Assembly (NCBI GenBank): GCA_038030265.1
Contig: CM075940.1
Coordinates: 8,556,001 to 8,620,000 of the forward strand
Direction: 5' to 3'
Source of the DNA: Corythucha ciliata
Lineage: Eukaryota > Arthropoda > Insecta > Hemiptera > Tingidae
Length of the DNA: 64,000 bases
Positions 49,030 through 61,167 of this stretch are shown piece after piece. The translations under genes were made by a program, and so were the position numbers. The notes below the pieces were generated by a model. It had not been told where the DNA came from, did no database searches, and saw nothing but the letters and a program-made list of their open reading frames with translations. Position 1 is the first letter of the stretch, and the number at the start of each line of letters is the position of its first letter.

Positions 49030-52000
49030 ATGAGTGTAACTAAAATTTGTTGCATCGGAGCTGGCTATGTCGGAGGGCCAACATGTAGCGTTATTGCACT
49101 CAAATGCCCTGAAATGAGAGTCACGGTCGTGGACCGGTCCAAGGAGAGAATAGATCAGTGGAATTCAAACAATTTACCCATTTATGAGGTATGTAGCCAT
49201 GAACTTGACTTTGTGTGTTTACTGTACTGTTGGGGCTTATTCGAACAAAATTCCGGAGCTTTTTGATCTGTGTTTCAGCTAAAACAGGAAAATAAACTCA
49301 ACTGCCTGTTTATTAGCGTTGTTGATTCAATAGATGACCCTTAATTGTTGTTTTTGCCTTGTCAAGAACGGCACTCATCATTTTGTTTATCTCTGCCTAA
49401 ATTCCCTGGCATACATTCTAAGAGAAACCCCAGTGTTTGTTTTAAAAGCTCAAGTCATTGCAAAAGTATTTGGTTCCCTTGAAGTCATCTCATCATCTTA
49501 AGACCTTGTCTTAAGTGACTCACGCGGTCCCAGGTCGTTGTGCCCAATCCTGTAAACCTTCGTCCCTCCATCTGAATTCTTCAACTGTTTCTTCAAATTA
49601 CTTATAACTGGAATTTGCCAAGCCTCCGACCATTTTCCCTTCACACATTATACAAAAATGTGGTTCAGAGAGGAAATCACAGTTCGGCGGCTCCCCTTCC
49701 AACAACCGGGCCGTTATTTCCGGTTGACTTGTGTATCTTATCAAAATAACGATAATTTGACAGGCAGACGCTACGACGCCTCGGTACCCCGCCAACCCGC
49801 ATCGACGCCAGGTTGACAGTTGTAATTAGCCTGTTAAGGAATGCCTTGTTTTACACAATTTTTTAGTAGTTTTCCGGCCTGCATTGAATAAATTAAATCT
49901 TTTCGTCTCCTGGAAGCAATGAATTAATGTTCCATTAATTTTATTACGGTACAATAAATCCGTTTTATTGCTTTCTAGAAATCGAATTAGAGAAATAAGA
50001 GTGACTCACAATAATTATTTCCAAGGCTACAGGAAAAAGTAGAAAAATAGCGCTGAAATGATAGTGACATCACTTTTTTTTTTTTCATCAGGGCTGTTGT
50101 TGCTCACCAAGTTCATTTTTAACTGGGCGAAGTTCACCCTCACCCATGATTCATGACCTTTTAAGGTCCGACATTTTAAGCCAACGATGCAGAAAATTGT
50201 TGGGATAATTACCACCCTCGATATTTTTATCCGTGTCGGTTCAACGTATTATTATTACAAAAACCTCAGCGTTTTAATGGTGATCGAAGCTCCCTGTATG
50301 TGGCCCGTGGTCAGTGTACAGGTGTCAGTTACAGCGTGTAACAGTGACTGGTCAGTAGGGAAGGAGACCCTGGTCTGGCATGCCCGGCTCGACTACTGAC
50401 AATGGCCGGGGGTCGGCTGTTGCGCACCCAGAGGGACAGAGGTCGGCGTATTGGCCTGCAGCTGGTCGACTATTGGCAATCCCGGGGGGAGTCCCATCAC
50501 TGGCAGAACCGAAGTTTGGCGTTGAACACCCGGGCACATCTCTATGTCACGCACACGGGAATTTAGGGATTTAGCCTTTGAGTTTGAGCCCTCGTCGTCC
50601 GTCCAGTAATTCGTTGTCCATAACCACAGCCCAGACTCTTCTTCTCATGCCAGCCTTGTTGGAAACGGTGGATGACCTTAATTATTATACCACGATAAGC
50701 TAGAGGCGTAACAAGGTAGGCGAGCACCCGGGGCGCACCTAAAATTTACCCCCACTCCTCCTCACCTAAACCAGCGTATTATTCTAGAGCAGGGGTTCTC
50801 AACCTTATGGATTCAGAGAACGCTGACTATTGTACCAGTCACGGGAGGTGTGCCCAGACCATCGCTATAGCGTTTCTGGTAGCGGCCCGAGAAGGTGAAA
50901 ATGGGTTTTAAATGAGAATAAATTCCGCGAAATCAGGCTTTGAAAAAGCGAAAACCCGCAAAACAGGTATTTGTGGAAGGCGAAATAGTGTAATTTGGTT
51001 TTTGAACGAGCAAAACCTGTTTTTTAAACAAGCCAAACCAGAGAAACTGATTTTAGAAAGAGCTAAAGCAAAGAAATCTAGATTTTGAGACAGCCTGACA
51101 AACTCAGGCCGAGACTGAGTCTCGGTCTCGAACGTCGAGACGAGACCGAGACGTGACCATCATTGCTGGAGCGAGACCGAGACCAAGTTTCCTGGTCTCG
51201 GAGTTAAAAGAATGAAAAAAAATGATGGTTCATTTATGAATACAGAACACTTTAACAATGAAATGACCTTGTTTTATGCCGAGACGGCTATTGTGTTCAG
51301 GGCCTCCGGGCCGTGGTGGGTCCAAGGGGTGGACATATCCCCCCCAACGCACAAAATGAATAAAATAATGGGCAAAAAATTTACTTTTTGTAAAATTATC
51401 ATAGGAAACACGCTCATTTCTTCTTCTTTCACGAATTATACATGATGGTTTTCGCACGATCAGGGAGGGAAGTGATACTTCCCCTTCCAGGTACCTCAAC
51501 AGGGAAGTTAATTTTTACTTGAAGAGATGAGCAAGGTGAAAAAAGTATTTTTTTTTCACTCACTAGTGAAGGAAATTACGGCAGAATGTCAATAATTTCA
51601 CATTTTCCCTCGCAAGCGTAAGAAACAGGAAGGTTTTCACTCACTAGTGAGTAGTGAAGTAAAATGAAAAAAAGTTCTGTATTCAATTAGCCTACCCTAG
51701 CATCCGAAAACTTGCAGGAAAGACAATTAAACATGTTGGTCGTGCGAAAAATAATATCCACAACTCGTGGGGAAGAAGCTTTCACTCTGCTCGTTGTTTT
51801 TAGCTCACTCGGCCCCGCCTCGTGAGCCAAACACAACTGGCAGGTAAAACTCCACTTCCCTCACTTGTAGTGAAATATACTATTATTTCACTTGTCACGC
51901 GTAAAATATTGTGCATAACTCAATTCACTTGCTCGTACTCATTTAGCCGACTCGGCTTTGCCTCGCCAGCCAAACAAAGTACTCGCAAGTAAAATGGCAC

Positions 52001-55000
52001 TTACGTGTCTCGTTATATGTAAGATACTATTTTTTTTCAAACAGCTGATTATTTTAGAGCCTAGGGGATAAAACACTCACTTTATCGCCGAGGCCCAAAA
52101 AATTTGCCCATGTTTTGATAAAAAAAAGTACTGTACACAACGCGTCATAAAAGTGATTTTGTGGTCTCGAGAAAAGGCCAGGCATTTTTTCTCTCGGCCT
52201 CCAAAAAATCGCTTTCTTGCCTAGGCGTATAATCTACTATTCCTAAGATCATTCTTAAAGAAGTGTTTAAGCAGATGTTCATCGTTCGTAAAGACCTACT
52301 TTACACACGCCGTGCGGTAAAGAGTTCACGGTAAAAGAATTCTCTCTTTACCGCACGGCGCGTGTAAAGTAGGTCTTTAAGCACGATGAACGATGGGTGA
52401 AGGTTGAGTGGAACCGTGGAAATTATATCCCAAAAAGGTCAAAGTCAGTTGATTATGATGGTGAGTTGGTAGAAGAATTGAGGCAGGGAAGCCCGCTTTC
52501 ATCTTACGCGCTTCTTTTGTTTCTTTTTTTTTATTTCTCTGAAATGAATTTGTGTGGCAAATGGGAAACTTTACGGAACCGTTAAATTAAATAATTATGA
52601 ACCTAATTGGCTTTAAAAGGCTTTGTACGATCGAAGGTAAAAAAAAAGCGTATGATCCTGAGGCGTATAATCGCACTACAAACTCTACCGATGAAGGCAC
52701 TCGGCTTCGTCTCGTGTCTCAAAGGTCGCGCCTCGTTCGTTAAAAGCTCCTTTATGCCTACGTATCGTAATAAAAAAAGGGTTAGGGTTCCCGGGGGGCC
52801 GGTGAAATACATTGCAACCTATGGGTGCCCGCGCACAGCAAATATTTCCAGGCTGGGGCAGCCATCACTAGAACAAGCCCAACTGCACAGCAGCCAACTG
52901 GCTGCCGCGGCCAGGCTGTTTAGTGCAAGGGAACCCTAATTTTGCGTTTGAAACTTCCCTGGGCCGCTATCATCGAACTCGACACCACTTTCAGTTTTTT
53001 TTTGTTTTTGAATAACATTGCCAGTTGAAGCATGAGCAGGAGGGTCTGATGTATGAAGGGGGTGGGGGATTGTGCACTTCTGCCTCGTCGTGTCTGGGAA
53101 GGGAAGTCTCTTGCTTGAACTAAATGAGTTGGCATCTGCGAGATTTTGAGTTGATCTCGTTGAATTCCCAACTGTTCCCCTTTCACGTTCTCAGTGTGAC
53201 GATTGTTTTAATGGCACGATTCTGTTTTGGGGCAATTACATAGCTCTTTGGTCATTAATCAGTAGTGTATCACTTATCTCCCTTCGTGCCACGAGCCACC
53301 AAGGAAGGAAACCAAAGTATAAATTCATCTATCGTCGTCATCTGTAACCATTGAAGCGAGAATAGGATCACTCGTCACTAATATCACACATACTTTGAAT
53401 TCGCGCCTTTAACTTTTCGAGACGATACCGAGACGAGACTGAGACCAACCCCTCATGAGCGAGACCGAGACCACGCAAGTCTCGTCTCGGTCTCGTGCAT
53501 CACTAGTTTTGAAGGAGGTAAATCCGTAACATTTGGTATTGGGAGAGCGAAAATCCCGAGCAAAATTGTTGTTTGAAATAGCCAAAATCACTAAATTCGT
53601 GTTTTCATCGCTCGTTTTGTGAATTCAATGAACTCGCGAAACCGATTTTAGAAAGAGCTAAAGCCCACGAGGCTTTTAATGTATGGAAAATCAATGAAAT
53701 TCAGCTTAAAAGCAGCCAAGTCCACGAAATTCTGCTTTGAAAGAGCGAAACTTCACAAAATAGGGTCAAACCCACGAAATTTCGTTTTTGAAATGGAATT
53801 TTTCAAATGAGCCAAACCAGCGAAACTTATTCTAGAACAAGCTAATGCCTCCTGGTTTTTGAAATAGGTGAAATCTAGGTATGAAATTGCAACAATTCGT
53901 GAAATTGTGTTTTGAAGGGGCCAAATCCGCCGCATTCAGTCATGAATGAACGAAATTGTGGTTTGAAAGTGCCAAAATCTTGACATTTGGTTTTCGAACG
54001 AGCCAAATTAGAGTTTCGTAGAAGCCAAACGCGCATGATTGGTTTTGGATCAGATTGTGAACCATACTGTTGGGTTTTTTGGTTGAATGCTCTGAATTTT
54101 GTGGCCAAATTTACAGATTTTTTGCGGAAATGGAGGCTAAGATGATGTGTGGAAGTGAATTGCAACGTGCCAAGCATCGGTACCCGTAGCGATGCGCCTT
54201 CTCTCTAGTTATGTTAGTGCGACAATATCAGTAGAGGCGCGAAGTTTTTCACACAAAGTGTTATTTTTGTTTTGTCAAGTGTTTTCAGTGAGAGAAGGAG
54301 TCTATTGCTATTCGATTTGTATCAATGACTGACACTTTGCTCTTTATATTCACAGCCTGGACTCGACGATGTCGTCAAGAAGTGCCGTGGTGTCAACCTG
54401 TTCTTCTCCACTGACATCGAAAAAGCGATTCAAGAAGCCGAACTCATTTTCATTTGCGTTAACACACCGACAAAAAATTTCGGCCATGGCAAGGTTTGCC
54501 CCCCCCCTCACCCCTTATATGCATGTTCATCTTTAATTGAAGCTTTTTTAAACTAACAGGGCCGAGCTGTTGATCTTAAATACGTCGAAGGAGCTGCGAG
54601 AATGATCGCTGAGATTGCCGTCGGTGAGAAAATCGTGGTAGAAAAGAGTACGGTGCCCGTCCGAGCCGCTGAGAGTATTATGAACATTTTAAAAGCGAAT
54701 ATCCGACCAGGAGTATCATATCAGGTTTGCATTTTTTTTATATTGGTTCGTGTGGCTCGCTACACGCAGTCCCAGTCTCAACACTCCGAGCCAATTTGTA
54801 GGCTCATACACCACACACATCCTCCTCATTTGAGCTTTTCACTTGTCTTAGTACGCGGGCGCCAGTGTTGTCTGCTTTCCCAGGGCCTTCAACGTGCCTA
54901 TGTGAAAGTGGAATTAATCGTGAACATGGCTCTCCGCAGCCTCTAGCTTGCAGTTGGGGGGGGGGGGGGTTGTTGTGGGCCTCGAAATCGTGTCTTATGG

Positions 55001-58000
55001 TGCGAGTCAATCACCGTCGCACTCCCCCTCTCCTATGACATCAAGTATCTCATTATTTCGAACCGGTCCCTTCCAAAACACAGCTAAGGGAGCGTCAAAA
55101 CCCTCATAAATGGGGCAAAAATGAGCGATTCGCGACACGTTAATGATTGAATTTCATCAGTACTTCCTTTTAGTTTAGGGCTGTCTCGTCCGCGCAAAAA
55201 TTGAAGCGACCCCTCAAAACGGGCCATAAACACAGGAATCAACGGCTTATTTGATCGAAAATCCGTTTAGACTTTCTGGATTCTACATGTCGTGCAGCCT
55301 CAAGTTACCCAGTTTCGTCCAATTTAAATTGTGGACATGCATTTTTGCAAAAATCTTCGAGGGAGTTGAGTGAGCGTCCCCCCTGCCATTGAGCAAAACT
55401 CTGGATCTGCGCCTGTCCGGTGTAACCCGATGTGTCGTGATGTAATGACAATGTATAACGTATCCAGCGTGGTTGGCCCGCAGCAAATTCGTTTCTCTTA
55501 GCTCTTTTCTGGTAGTTTGGACTGTCAGTTAATTTAATCTCTGAACCTTCAGCACTTGAAACGCGTCGCACGCACCCGGTACAGCTATTTCAACAGTTCA
55601 TCGATGAAGTCGCCACCCACCCGTGTGCTGCTTAGTCCCACCACTGTTCCATTGAGACTCAGGGCTTGTAGTTGCAGACAGTTGGCAGAGGGAGGCGGAG
55701 ATCACTGTAGCGCCTGAAGTATCCCCATCACAGTTCCTGGCCCCGGTACCATCCTGTTACTGAAAGCTTCATTCAACAGAATCTTTTCATTTTTTTCCCC
55801 AGATCCTGTCAAACCCTGAATTTTTATCGGAAGGAACCGCCGTTCAAGATCTCCTCAATCCCGACCGCGTTCTCATTGGCGGCGAGGAGTCACCCGATGG
55901 TCTCCGAGCGACGAAAACTCTATGCTCAATCTACGAAAATTGGATCCCCAAGGAGAGGATTATTACAACGAACACGTGGTCGTCCGAGCTGTCGAAACTG
56001 GTAAATACCCCACCCCTCCACCTCCTCCTAACAATGCATCCCCATCCTCCTTTAATTCGAATGTTGAACTTGTTTTTGTTTTTATCTAAAAGGCTGCCAA
56101 TGCATTCCTAGCCCAAAGAATTTCGAGTATAAATTCGCTGTCAGCCGTCTGTGAAGCGACGGGTGCCGATGTGTCTGAGGTGGCTAAAGCGGTTGGGAGG
56201 GATTCTCGGATAGGGTCTAAATTTTTGAGGGCATCCGTGGGTGAGTCGATAATTTTGATAACTTTTTATTAAACTAAAATTTGAAACAAACAAAAAAAAC
56301 TGCTTTGTCTATTTTCCAGGATTTGGTGGTAGCTGTTTCCAAAAAGATATTCTCAATTTGGTTTATATTTGCGAGTGCTTAAACTTGCAAGAAGTAGCAG
56401 AATATTGGCAACAAGTAATTCTACTAACTGTTTTGTTTTTGACAACCAATCAACTTTTTTTTATTATGCCAAGGTCATTGATATGAACGAATATCAAAAA
56501 TCGAGGTTTTCGGCCAAAATAATTCAATCACTTTTTAACACGGTCACCGACAAGAAGATCTGCATATTAGGCTTCGCCTTCAAAAAAGACACGGGTGACA
56601 CGAGGGAGTCGTCCGCTATTTACGTCTGTAAGACATTGCTCGATGAGGGTGCCAAACTGCACATCTACGATCCTAAGGTAAGAGAATGTTATGGAGCGGA
56701 GGGGGGGGGGGTTGAATTCGTGATAGGTTTTCCTTTTTCCCGGCCGCGCGGAGTCGTGTATTTTCAGTACAGGTCAATAGGTGGAACCATCGCAATGACT
56801 TGTATAGCTTCACCAGGTTTTGTCTGGAAGGCGACGTTCAATAATTTCCTCTGAGCGGAGAGGCAAATAACGGGTCACCGGGGCGGAATAAAGGGCCAGA
56901 GTCGTTTTAAAACGATTTTCCGACCAATCGGGTATAAGCAGATTGGTCGGAACTTCATTAGCTTCCACGGTCTAGGAACAAGATGACACACTCCGTAAGT
57001 GGCACCTGTGACCTATGAATGGGAGGACCCTTTTGCTGGGGCATAGTCATGGGCGTAGTTTGAGGTTTTCTAATGAGCCCCCCCCCCTCATTACATACTC
57101 ATTCATGTAGTGCGTGCGAAATCAATTTCGTGACTTTGGCCGTTTCAAACACCAAATTTTGAGAATTATTGGCTCACAGAGCCAATAGGTACTCTTGCTA
57201 ACTGAAATACGCCAACTTGGCCCGATTGACTCCCTGAAAGGCCAACTACGCGTTCGACTAATTAAAAAAATCAATTTCACGGTTTCTGGTCCTTCAGAAA
57301 AGCCATTCCGCGGGTTGGCCGCCTTCGAAGTCCAAAATGTGAAGCGAATTCGACGCTTACAGAATCAAATTTCGAGGTTTTGACTAATTTAAAAACTTAT
57401 TTCGCCGGTTTGGCTCCAATGATAAAACTTACTGAAATCGTGCACGTCTAAAAAAAATCAATTTCGTGGTTTGGCTCCCTTAAAAAAAAAAGGCCAACTT
57501 CGCTGATTTCACACGTTTAAAATCAAAATTTCTAGGTTGTTGGTTCTTTTTAAAAAAAAGTCGCGGGCGTCGCTCCTTGCAAAAACAAAGTTTTGCTTGT
57601 TTGGCCCCTTCCAATTCAAAGCTGTCAGGATTATTGCCACTCATAGAACCCAATTTAGTGGGTGTTACTCACTAAAACCCCTTATTTCGCTGTATTGACT
57701 CCCAAAAAAGCCAATTTTGCGGGGGTTCATCGATTCAAACATCCAATCTCACGGAGGATGAACTCATTGTCAGTTGAAAAAGCAATTTCACGGGTTTGGG
57801 AATTCACAAAATTGTATTTTTCGGATAGGGCATTTTCAGAGTCCGAATTTCGCGAATTTAACACTCGAAGAATCCAATATGACGGATTTTGGCTTATTAT
57901 TTCTCAATAATAAGTCTTTGTAATCGTATCGCAAAAAAAAATTTTTGACCCCCCCTCAAAATTTGTAGTTTTACGTTTCAAAGTGCGTAGAATCCAAATC

Positions 58001-60308
58001 TGCAATAACAAAAAAATGTCCGTCCGCCGTCCGGGCCATATCTTGCCCTAGGATTGCTCGAAAAAACTCGTTCTTTCGCACATAGACTCCATTTGGGGTC
58101 TAGTTGGTCCTAACATCTGATCAGTTTGATCAAATAACTTCCTGGGGTTTTATGGGCCAAAAGCGGGTCCAAAATGGGTATTTTCAAAGGATTTGGGATC
58201 ATAGGGGTGTGGGGTGTCGATTTTCATGTAATTTCACGCCGGATTTGACTACATCCATGAATAATAAACCTATAAACAGTCGAAATAATAAGGCATTGTT
58301 CGATAATTCGCAGCGTTTTTTTTATTCAAAAGATTTCGCCTTTGGCTCCTTTTGTGACTTCAAAAATGCCACTCCGCATTTTGTAAGCTTACCGGAAAAG
58401 AAGCTTCAAATTTCGGACAGTGAAGGCGTCACCTGGCTCAATAGTAAATAAATGCAAAATACGATCGAGGAGGGAAGAGGAAAAATAGTATAAAATAATT
58501 TAAATTGTTAGTAGAAGCGCTTAAACGAGGGTAAAACATGCAAAAAGTTGTAGCCGTAGGAGCCTACAGTGCCTGTCTTCCCTCGTTGAGGTTCGTCAAA
58601 AACGTACAGGTTTCAGCTGCTCGCCATATTCAGCGTTTGATTTCCCAAGTTTCAGTGCTGGGCCAATGGATCAAGCAGTGCTGGCCCATTCAAAAAGCAA
58701 TTTCGTGGGGTAGACTCTTTCAAATCACCAATTTCGTTGACTTGACTAATTGAAAAAATAAATTTCTCGGAGCTGGTTCCTTCAAATTCCAATTTTCGCG
58801 ACTCTGGTTCTTTTAAAAATCAATTTGATGGGTTTGGCTCCTCCAAAAACTTATTTCTCGAGGTAGGCTCATTTGAGACCCGTTCTGTTGCTTTTCATGA
58901 GAGGCAGCGCAGCTACTGTGTGGTTGGTGTCACCAGGGGGGCGCGTGCCCCTTTGCATTTCCTTGGATAATGGGCCCTGAGTTCCGCGTTGCTCGATGAA
59001 AGTGACACTTCGGGGGGGGGGGGGGACGTTAGTCACTTTTTCGGACTAAATTAATGGACTAGCGTCTAAAGAGAACTCCCCGTGGGATTCTCGTAGTTCA
59101 CCAGAAAGCCGTAGCTCGTACGGAGGTGTAGTGTTCCGCTTCTTTTTTTAAAAACCGAGGATTAGAGTTCTCGTATATTTTTTTTATTTTTTATCTTTAT
59201 GAAGTCCAACCCGAAATCGGAACATTTTTGGGGAATTGGAACGCAGGGCCGATTGCACTGTTTTTAATATAAGGTTTAAGGAATGAAAATTACTCATTAG
59301 TGTCAATTAAAACCAAAATACTGATTCATCTTCGTTTAAATAATTTCGGACTTCAAACTGGATAGAAAAACATGCCTCCCCCCCCCTTATACAAGTCATA
59401 AAAGCTAGCATAATAAATTTCTAAAAATGAAAGGGCGCGTTGAAACTCCCATTCCCAAGCACAACTAACGGCTTTTTGGTGTACTACGAGAATCCCACGG
59501 GGAGTTTTCTTTAGACGCTAGTAATTAATGGCTTCTTTTAGGGGCTCTTTGAGAATTATTGCCTTGTTTGTTTCGTTAAGTTATGTTTTGGGGCTAAATT
59601 ACCCGAATTTCAAAGCCCTCCAATTCAGGAAGTAACTGACGGGGTTGCACCTGCCGGTGGCACCACAGCAGTACACTGAGTGAGGTGTTGAGGATAAGAC
59701 ACACCAGACATTCATAAGAATACTGTATTGGACGTTATATTGATTTTGTTGGTGTGGAGAACGTGGGCACAGCATAATCCTGGTGGGCGGCGCGGCGGCG
59801 GCGGGGGGGGGGGTAGCGACATTCCTGGCCTCTCTTAACCTTCGTCCATGGGCATAGTAGGACGCCTCCAAGGCGATTTTAAGTTGTTTTTATTTTTTTT
59901 AAAGGTCGATTCAGCTCAAATTATTTATGATTTGACTCATCCGTCCGTCGCCGAGGACCCTGACGCCGTCAAATCTGCCGTCACCATCTACAAGGACGCG
60001 TATTCGGCAGCCGAGGGAACTCACGCGATTGTCATCTGCACGGAATGGGACGAATTTTTGGTAGAACTCTTCCCCCCCCCCCATCCTTGTGTTTTATATT
60101 GATCTCGTGGTTTTAATTTTGGGTGAAACAGGAGCTTGACTACACCAAAATTTATCAATTGATGATGAAGCCCGCGTATGTGTTCGACGGCCGAATGATG
60201 CTGGACGATAAGGCTCTCATCAAGATTGGCTTTCAGTTTCATACTATCGGGAAGAAGGCTTCGAGGAGCGCAATAACTCGTTCCTGGGGCACCAACATGT
60301 GCCTATAA
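49030..60308 (+). CDS. Ugdh: UDP-glucose 6-dehydrogenase (nine exons)
   Basis: The enzyme oxidises UDP-glucose twice with NAD+ to UDP-glucuronate in the cytosol, supplying glycosaminoglycan synthesis (fly homologue sugarless). Exons: 49030-49188, 54356-54493, 54560-54724, 55803-56000, 56093-56240, 56320-56414, 56474-56677, 59905-60060 and 60132-60308. All introns have GT/AG ends; only the fifth is phase 1, the others phase 0. The joined protein has 479 residues (human 494). GAGYVGG at 10-16 binds [11 protein letters not shown] holds Thr130, NPEF/SEG give Glu160 and Glu164, SELSK gives Lys219, and [10 protein letters not shown] contains the catalytic Cys275 and Asp279; all match the human residues shifted by one. 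GDTRES marks the C-terminal domain. The C-terminal tail is short. The start has A at -3. Introns 1 and 7 are swollen by repeats; the others are 59-92 bp, except the third (1078 bp). Confidence 0.97.
50790..50900. mobile_element. hAT-type terminus, partner end not found
   Basis: CAGGGGTTCTCAACCTTATG at 50790 matches the widely known hAT end of the form CAGNGGTTCTCAACC. The eight bases before it are TTCTAGAG, but no matching right end was found, so only a truncated copy may remain. It lies in UGDH intron 1. Another end-like sequence, TAGAGGCGTAACAAGG, lies at 50701. Confidence 0.5.
50910..51095. repeat. Short family 2 array in UGDH intron 1
   Basis: A handful of units of GCGAAATCAGGCTTTGAAAA then AGCGAAAACCC type are followed directly by the GAGACCGAGAC low-complexity run to about 51210. 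Confidence 0.65.
51540..52030. repeat. Diverged tandem repeat of ~145 bp in UGDH intron 1
   Basis: CTCACTCGGCCCCGCCTCGT at about 51803 and CCGACTCGGCTTTGCCTCGC at about 51948 mark two copies. Both copies also share GCCAAACA, ACTCGCAAGTAAAA or variants, and a following CACTT. TTTTCACTCACTAGTGA also occurs twice upstream (51555, 51635). Confidence 0.6.
52289..52379. mobile_element. Near-perfect 36-bp hairpin in UGDH intron 1
   Basis: The arms at 52289-52324 and 52344-52379 are inverted with a single mismatch and a 19-base loop. They contain CCTACTTTACAC and GCCGTGCGGTAAAGAG. The pairing continues imperfectly outward through TTCATCGT and ACGATGAA. Such a young-looking hairpin is either a MITE or a structured element. 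Confidence 0.8.
53412..53507. repeat. GAGACCGA low-complexity repeat with hAT-like end
   Basis: The block begins CGAGACGATACCGAGACGAG and ends CTCGGTCTCGTGCATCACTA. The related blocks at 1-150 and 51100-51210 have a similar make-up. Lies in UGDH intron 1. Confidence 0.5.
53510..54090. repeat. Family 2 array in UGDH intron 1
   Basis: Units of GAAATTGTGTTTTGAAAGG then GCCAAATCC type. It ends about 270 bp before exon 2. Confidence 0.7.
55070..55330. repeat. Dispersed repeat D fragment in UGDH intron 3
   Basis: ATGAGCGATTCGCGACACGT and TAGGGCTGTCTCGTCCGCG match landmarks of the copies at 30780 and 63740. Confidence 0.55.
57110..57910. repeat. Family 2 array inside transposon C (reverse orientation)
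   Basis: Units of the type CAATTTCGTGGTTTGGCTCC then TTAAAAA. They are strongly diverged but keep the ~30-bp spacing. More units occur at 58670-58880 within the same transposon. Confidence 0.75.
59058..59522. mobile_element. 465-bp TIR transposon with 9-bp target duplication
   Basis: The ends ACTAGCGTCTAAAG (59058) and CTTTAGACGCTAGT (to 59522) are perfect inverses. The inverted repeats continue for about 60 bp with few mismatches, including CTCCCCGTGGGATTCTCGTA and its inverse. AATTAATGG flanks both sides (59049-59057 and 59523-59531). Long inverted repeats with a 9-bp duplication suggest a Mutator-like MITE; that family call is inference. It is inserted in transposon C and is therefore younger than it. 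Confidence 0.85.
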
Positions 60309-61130
60309 TCTAATTTTTTCCTCATCTATTTCAAAATTTCAAATTTTCTCCAAAAAAAGTATCTCAAATATCAGTCATTCTATTTAATTACATTAAATGA
60401 ATTGAAATTCTTCTCTCATGATAACGGAAAGTGTGCCTGATGACTACAGTTAGACAAATCCTTCAGTCAGAACCCTCTCCCCCTCCCACCAAACCATCAC
60501 GAACTGGTGGGACTGAAATCTCACCATGAAGCCTTTTGTAACGACAGGCATCCCTGCTAAAACTGTGTCGAGAAACCCGTGTGTGTGTGGCGTGTGCCGA
60601 TCACCCTAAATACCAGTATTTGGGATGAGATTCAAACGTGACCAGCTAGATCTCATATTTATCTTTAAACTAGCCATTCGGAGGAATATAACTCATCCTA
60701 TTTTATAAGCATTTATTTGTACCCTTCTGAGTTGTATGTTTTAAGCAGGGGAGTGTCTGGACTATTTATTTATCTTTTTTTTTTGTTTATTTTTGCTAGT
60801 CTGTAGTGATTGTTATGAAATATTTGTAAAATTTTTACTGATTACTTGTTTTAGAATTAAATTCGCTAACTGGTGCTGATTTGTCTCTTAATTAATTGTT
60901 ACTTAATCGTTATTTGTGCTGTATTCCGTAGTTAAATGCAAAGCAGGTTACTTAAAAAGTAAACTATTTTTAATATTTAAGATTCCATTTATTGAGTGCA
61001 ATAACTTCACTTGAGTCTGATATAGAATTACGAATGAACCCTGAAATAACGATTTTGGGTACGAACTGACATTAAATATACGTGTCTTATAACAAAGGTC
61101 TTCTCATTTGTCTGTTATTTTTAATTAGCT
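60309..61130. other. 3' flank of UGDH and intergenic DNA
   Basis: AT-rich sequence with no gene recognised. It probably includes the UGDH 3' untranslated region. Confidence 0.5.
60392..60397 (+). promoter_or_regulatory. Candidate polyadenylation signal for UGDH
   Basis: ATTAAA occurs 84 bases after the stop codon. It is a common variant hexamer, but AT-rich flanks make chance likely. Confidence 0.25.
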
Positions 61131-61136
61131 ACAAAG

Positions 61137-61167
61137 ATGAGTTCAGAGCTTCGTCTTTCCGGGCCAG
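61137..61167 (+). CDS. Possible alternative first exon of the RG-rich gene
   Basis: ATG with A at -3 starts a ten-codon piece (MSSELRLSGP plus one base) that runs into a strong donor, CCAGGTAAGA. It ends in phase 1, and the acceptor at 61928 accepts phase 1, so joining the two keeps the frame of the RG-rich protein. The exon at 61807-61858 has the same phase. This fits two alternative first exons, but no transcript evidence is available. Confidence 0.3.

Larger units (their letters stand above)
57048..59850. mobile_element. Non-autonomous hAT-like transposon C in UGDH intron 7
   Basis: The left end is CATGGGCGTAGTTTGAGG at 57048. The right end at 59850, read inverted, is CATGGACGAAGGTTAAGA; 13 of the first 17 bases agree. 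GGCATAGT flanks both ends exactly (57040-57047 and 59851-59858). C and G runs lie just inside the ends (57078-57087 and 59803-59813). The inside has family 2 units in reverse orientation at 57110-57910 and 58670-58880, and a second, nested transposon at 59058-59522. The right end is only 54 bp before exon 8. No transposase is encoded. Confidence 0.88.

Noticed and set aside
50352..50574. GC-rich open frames on both strands in UGDH intron 1
   Set aside because: No domain, no splice context and overlapping frames on both strands; it looks like GC-rich repetitive DNA.
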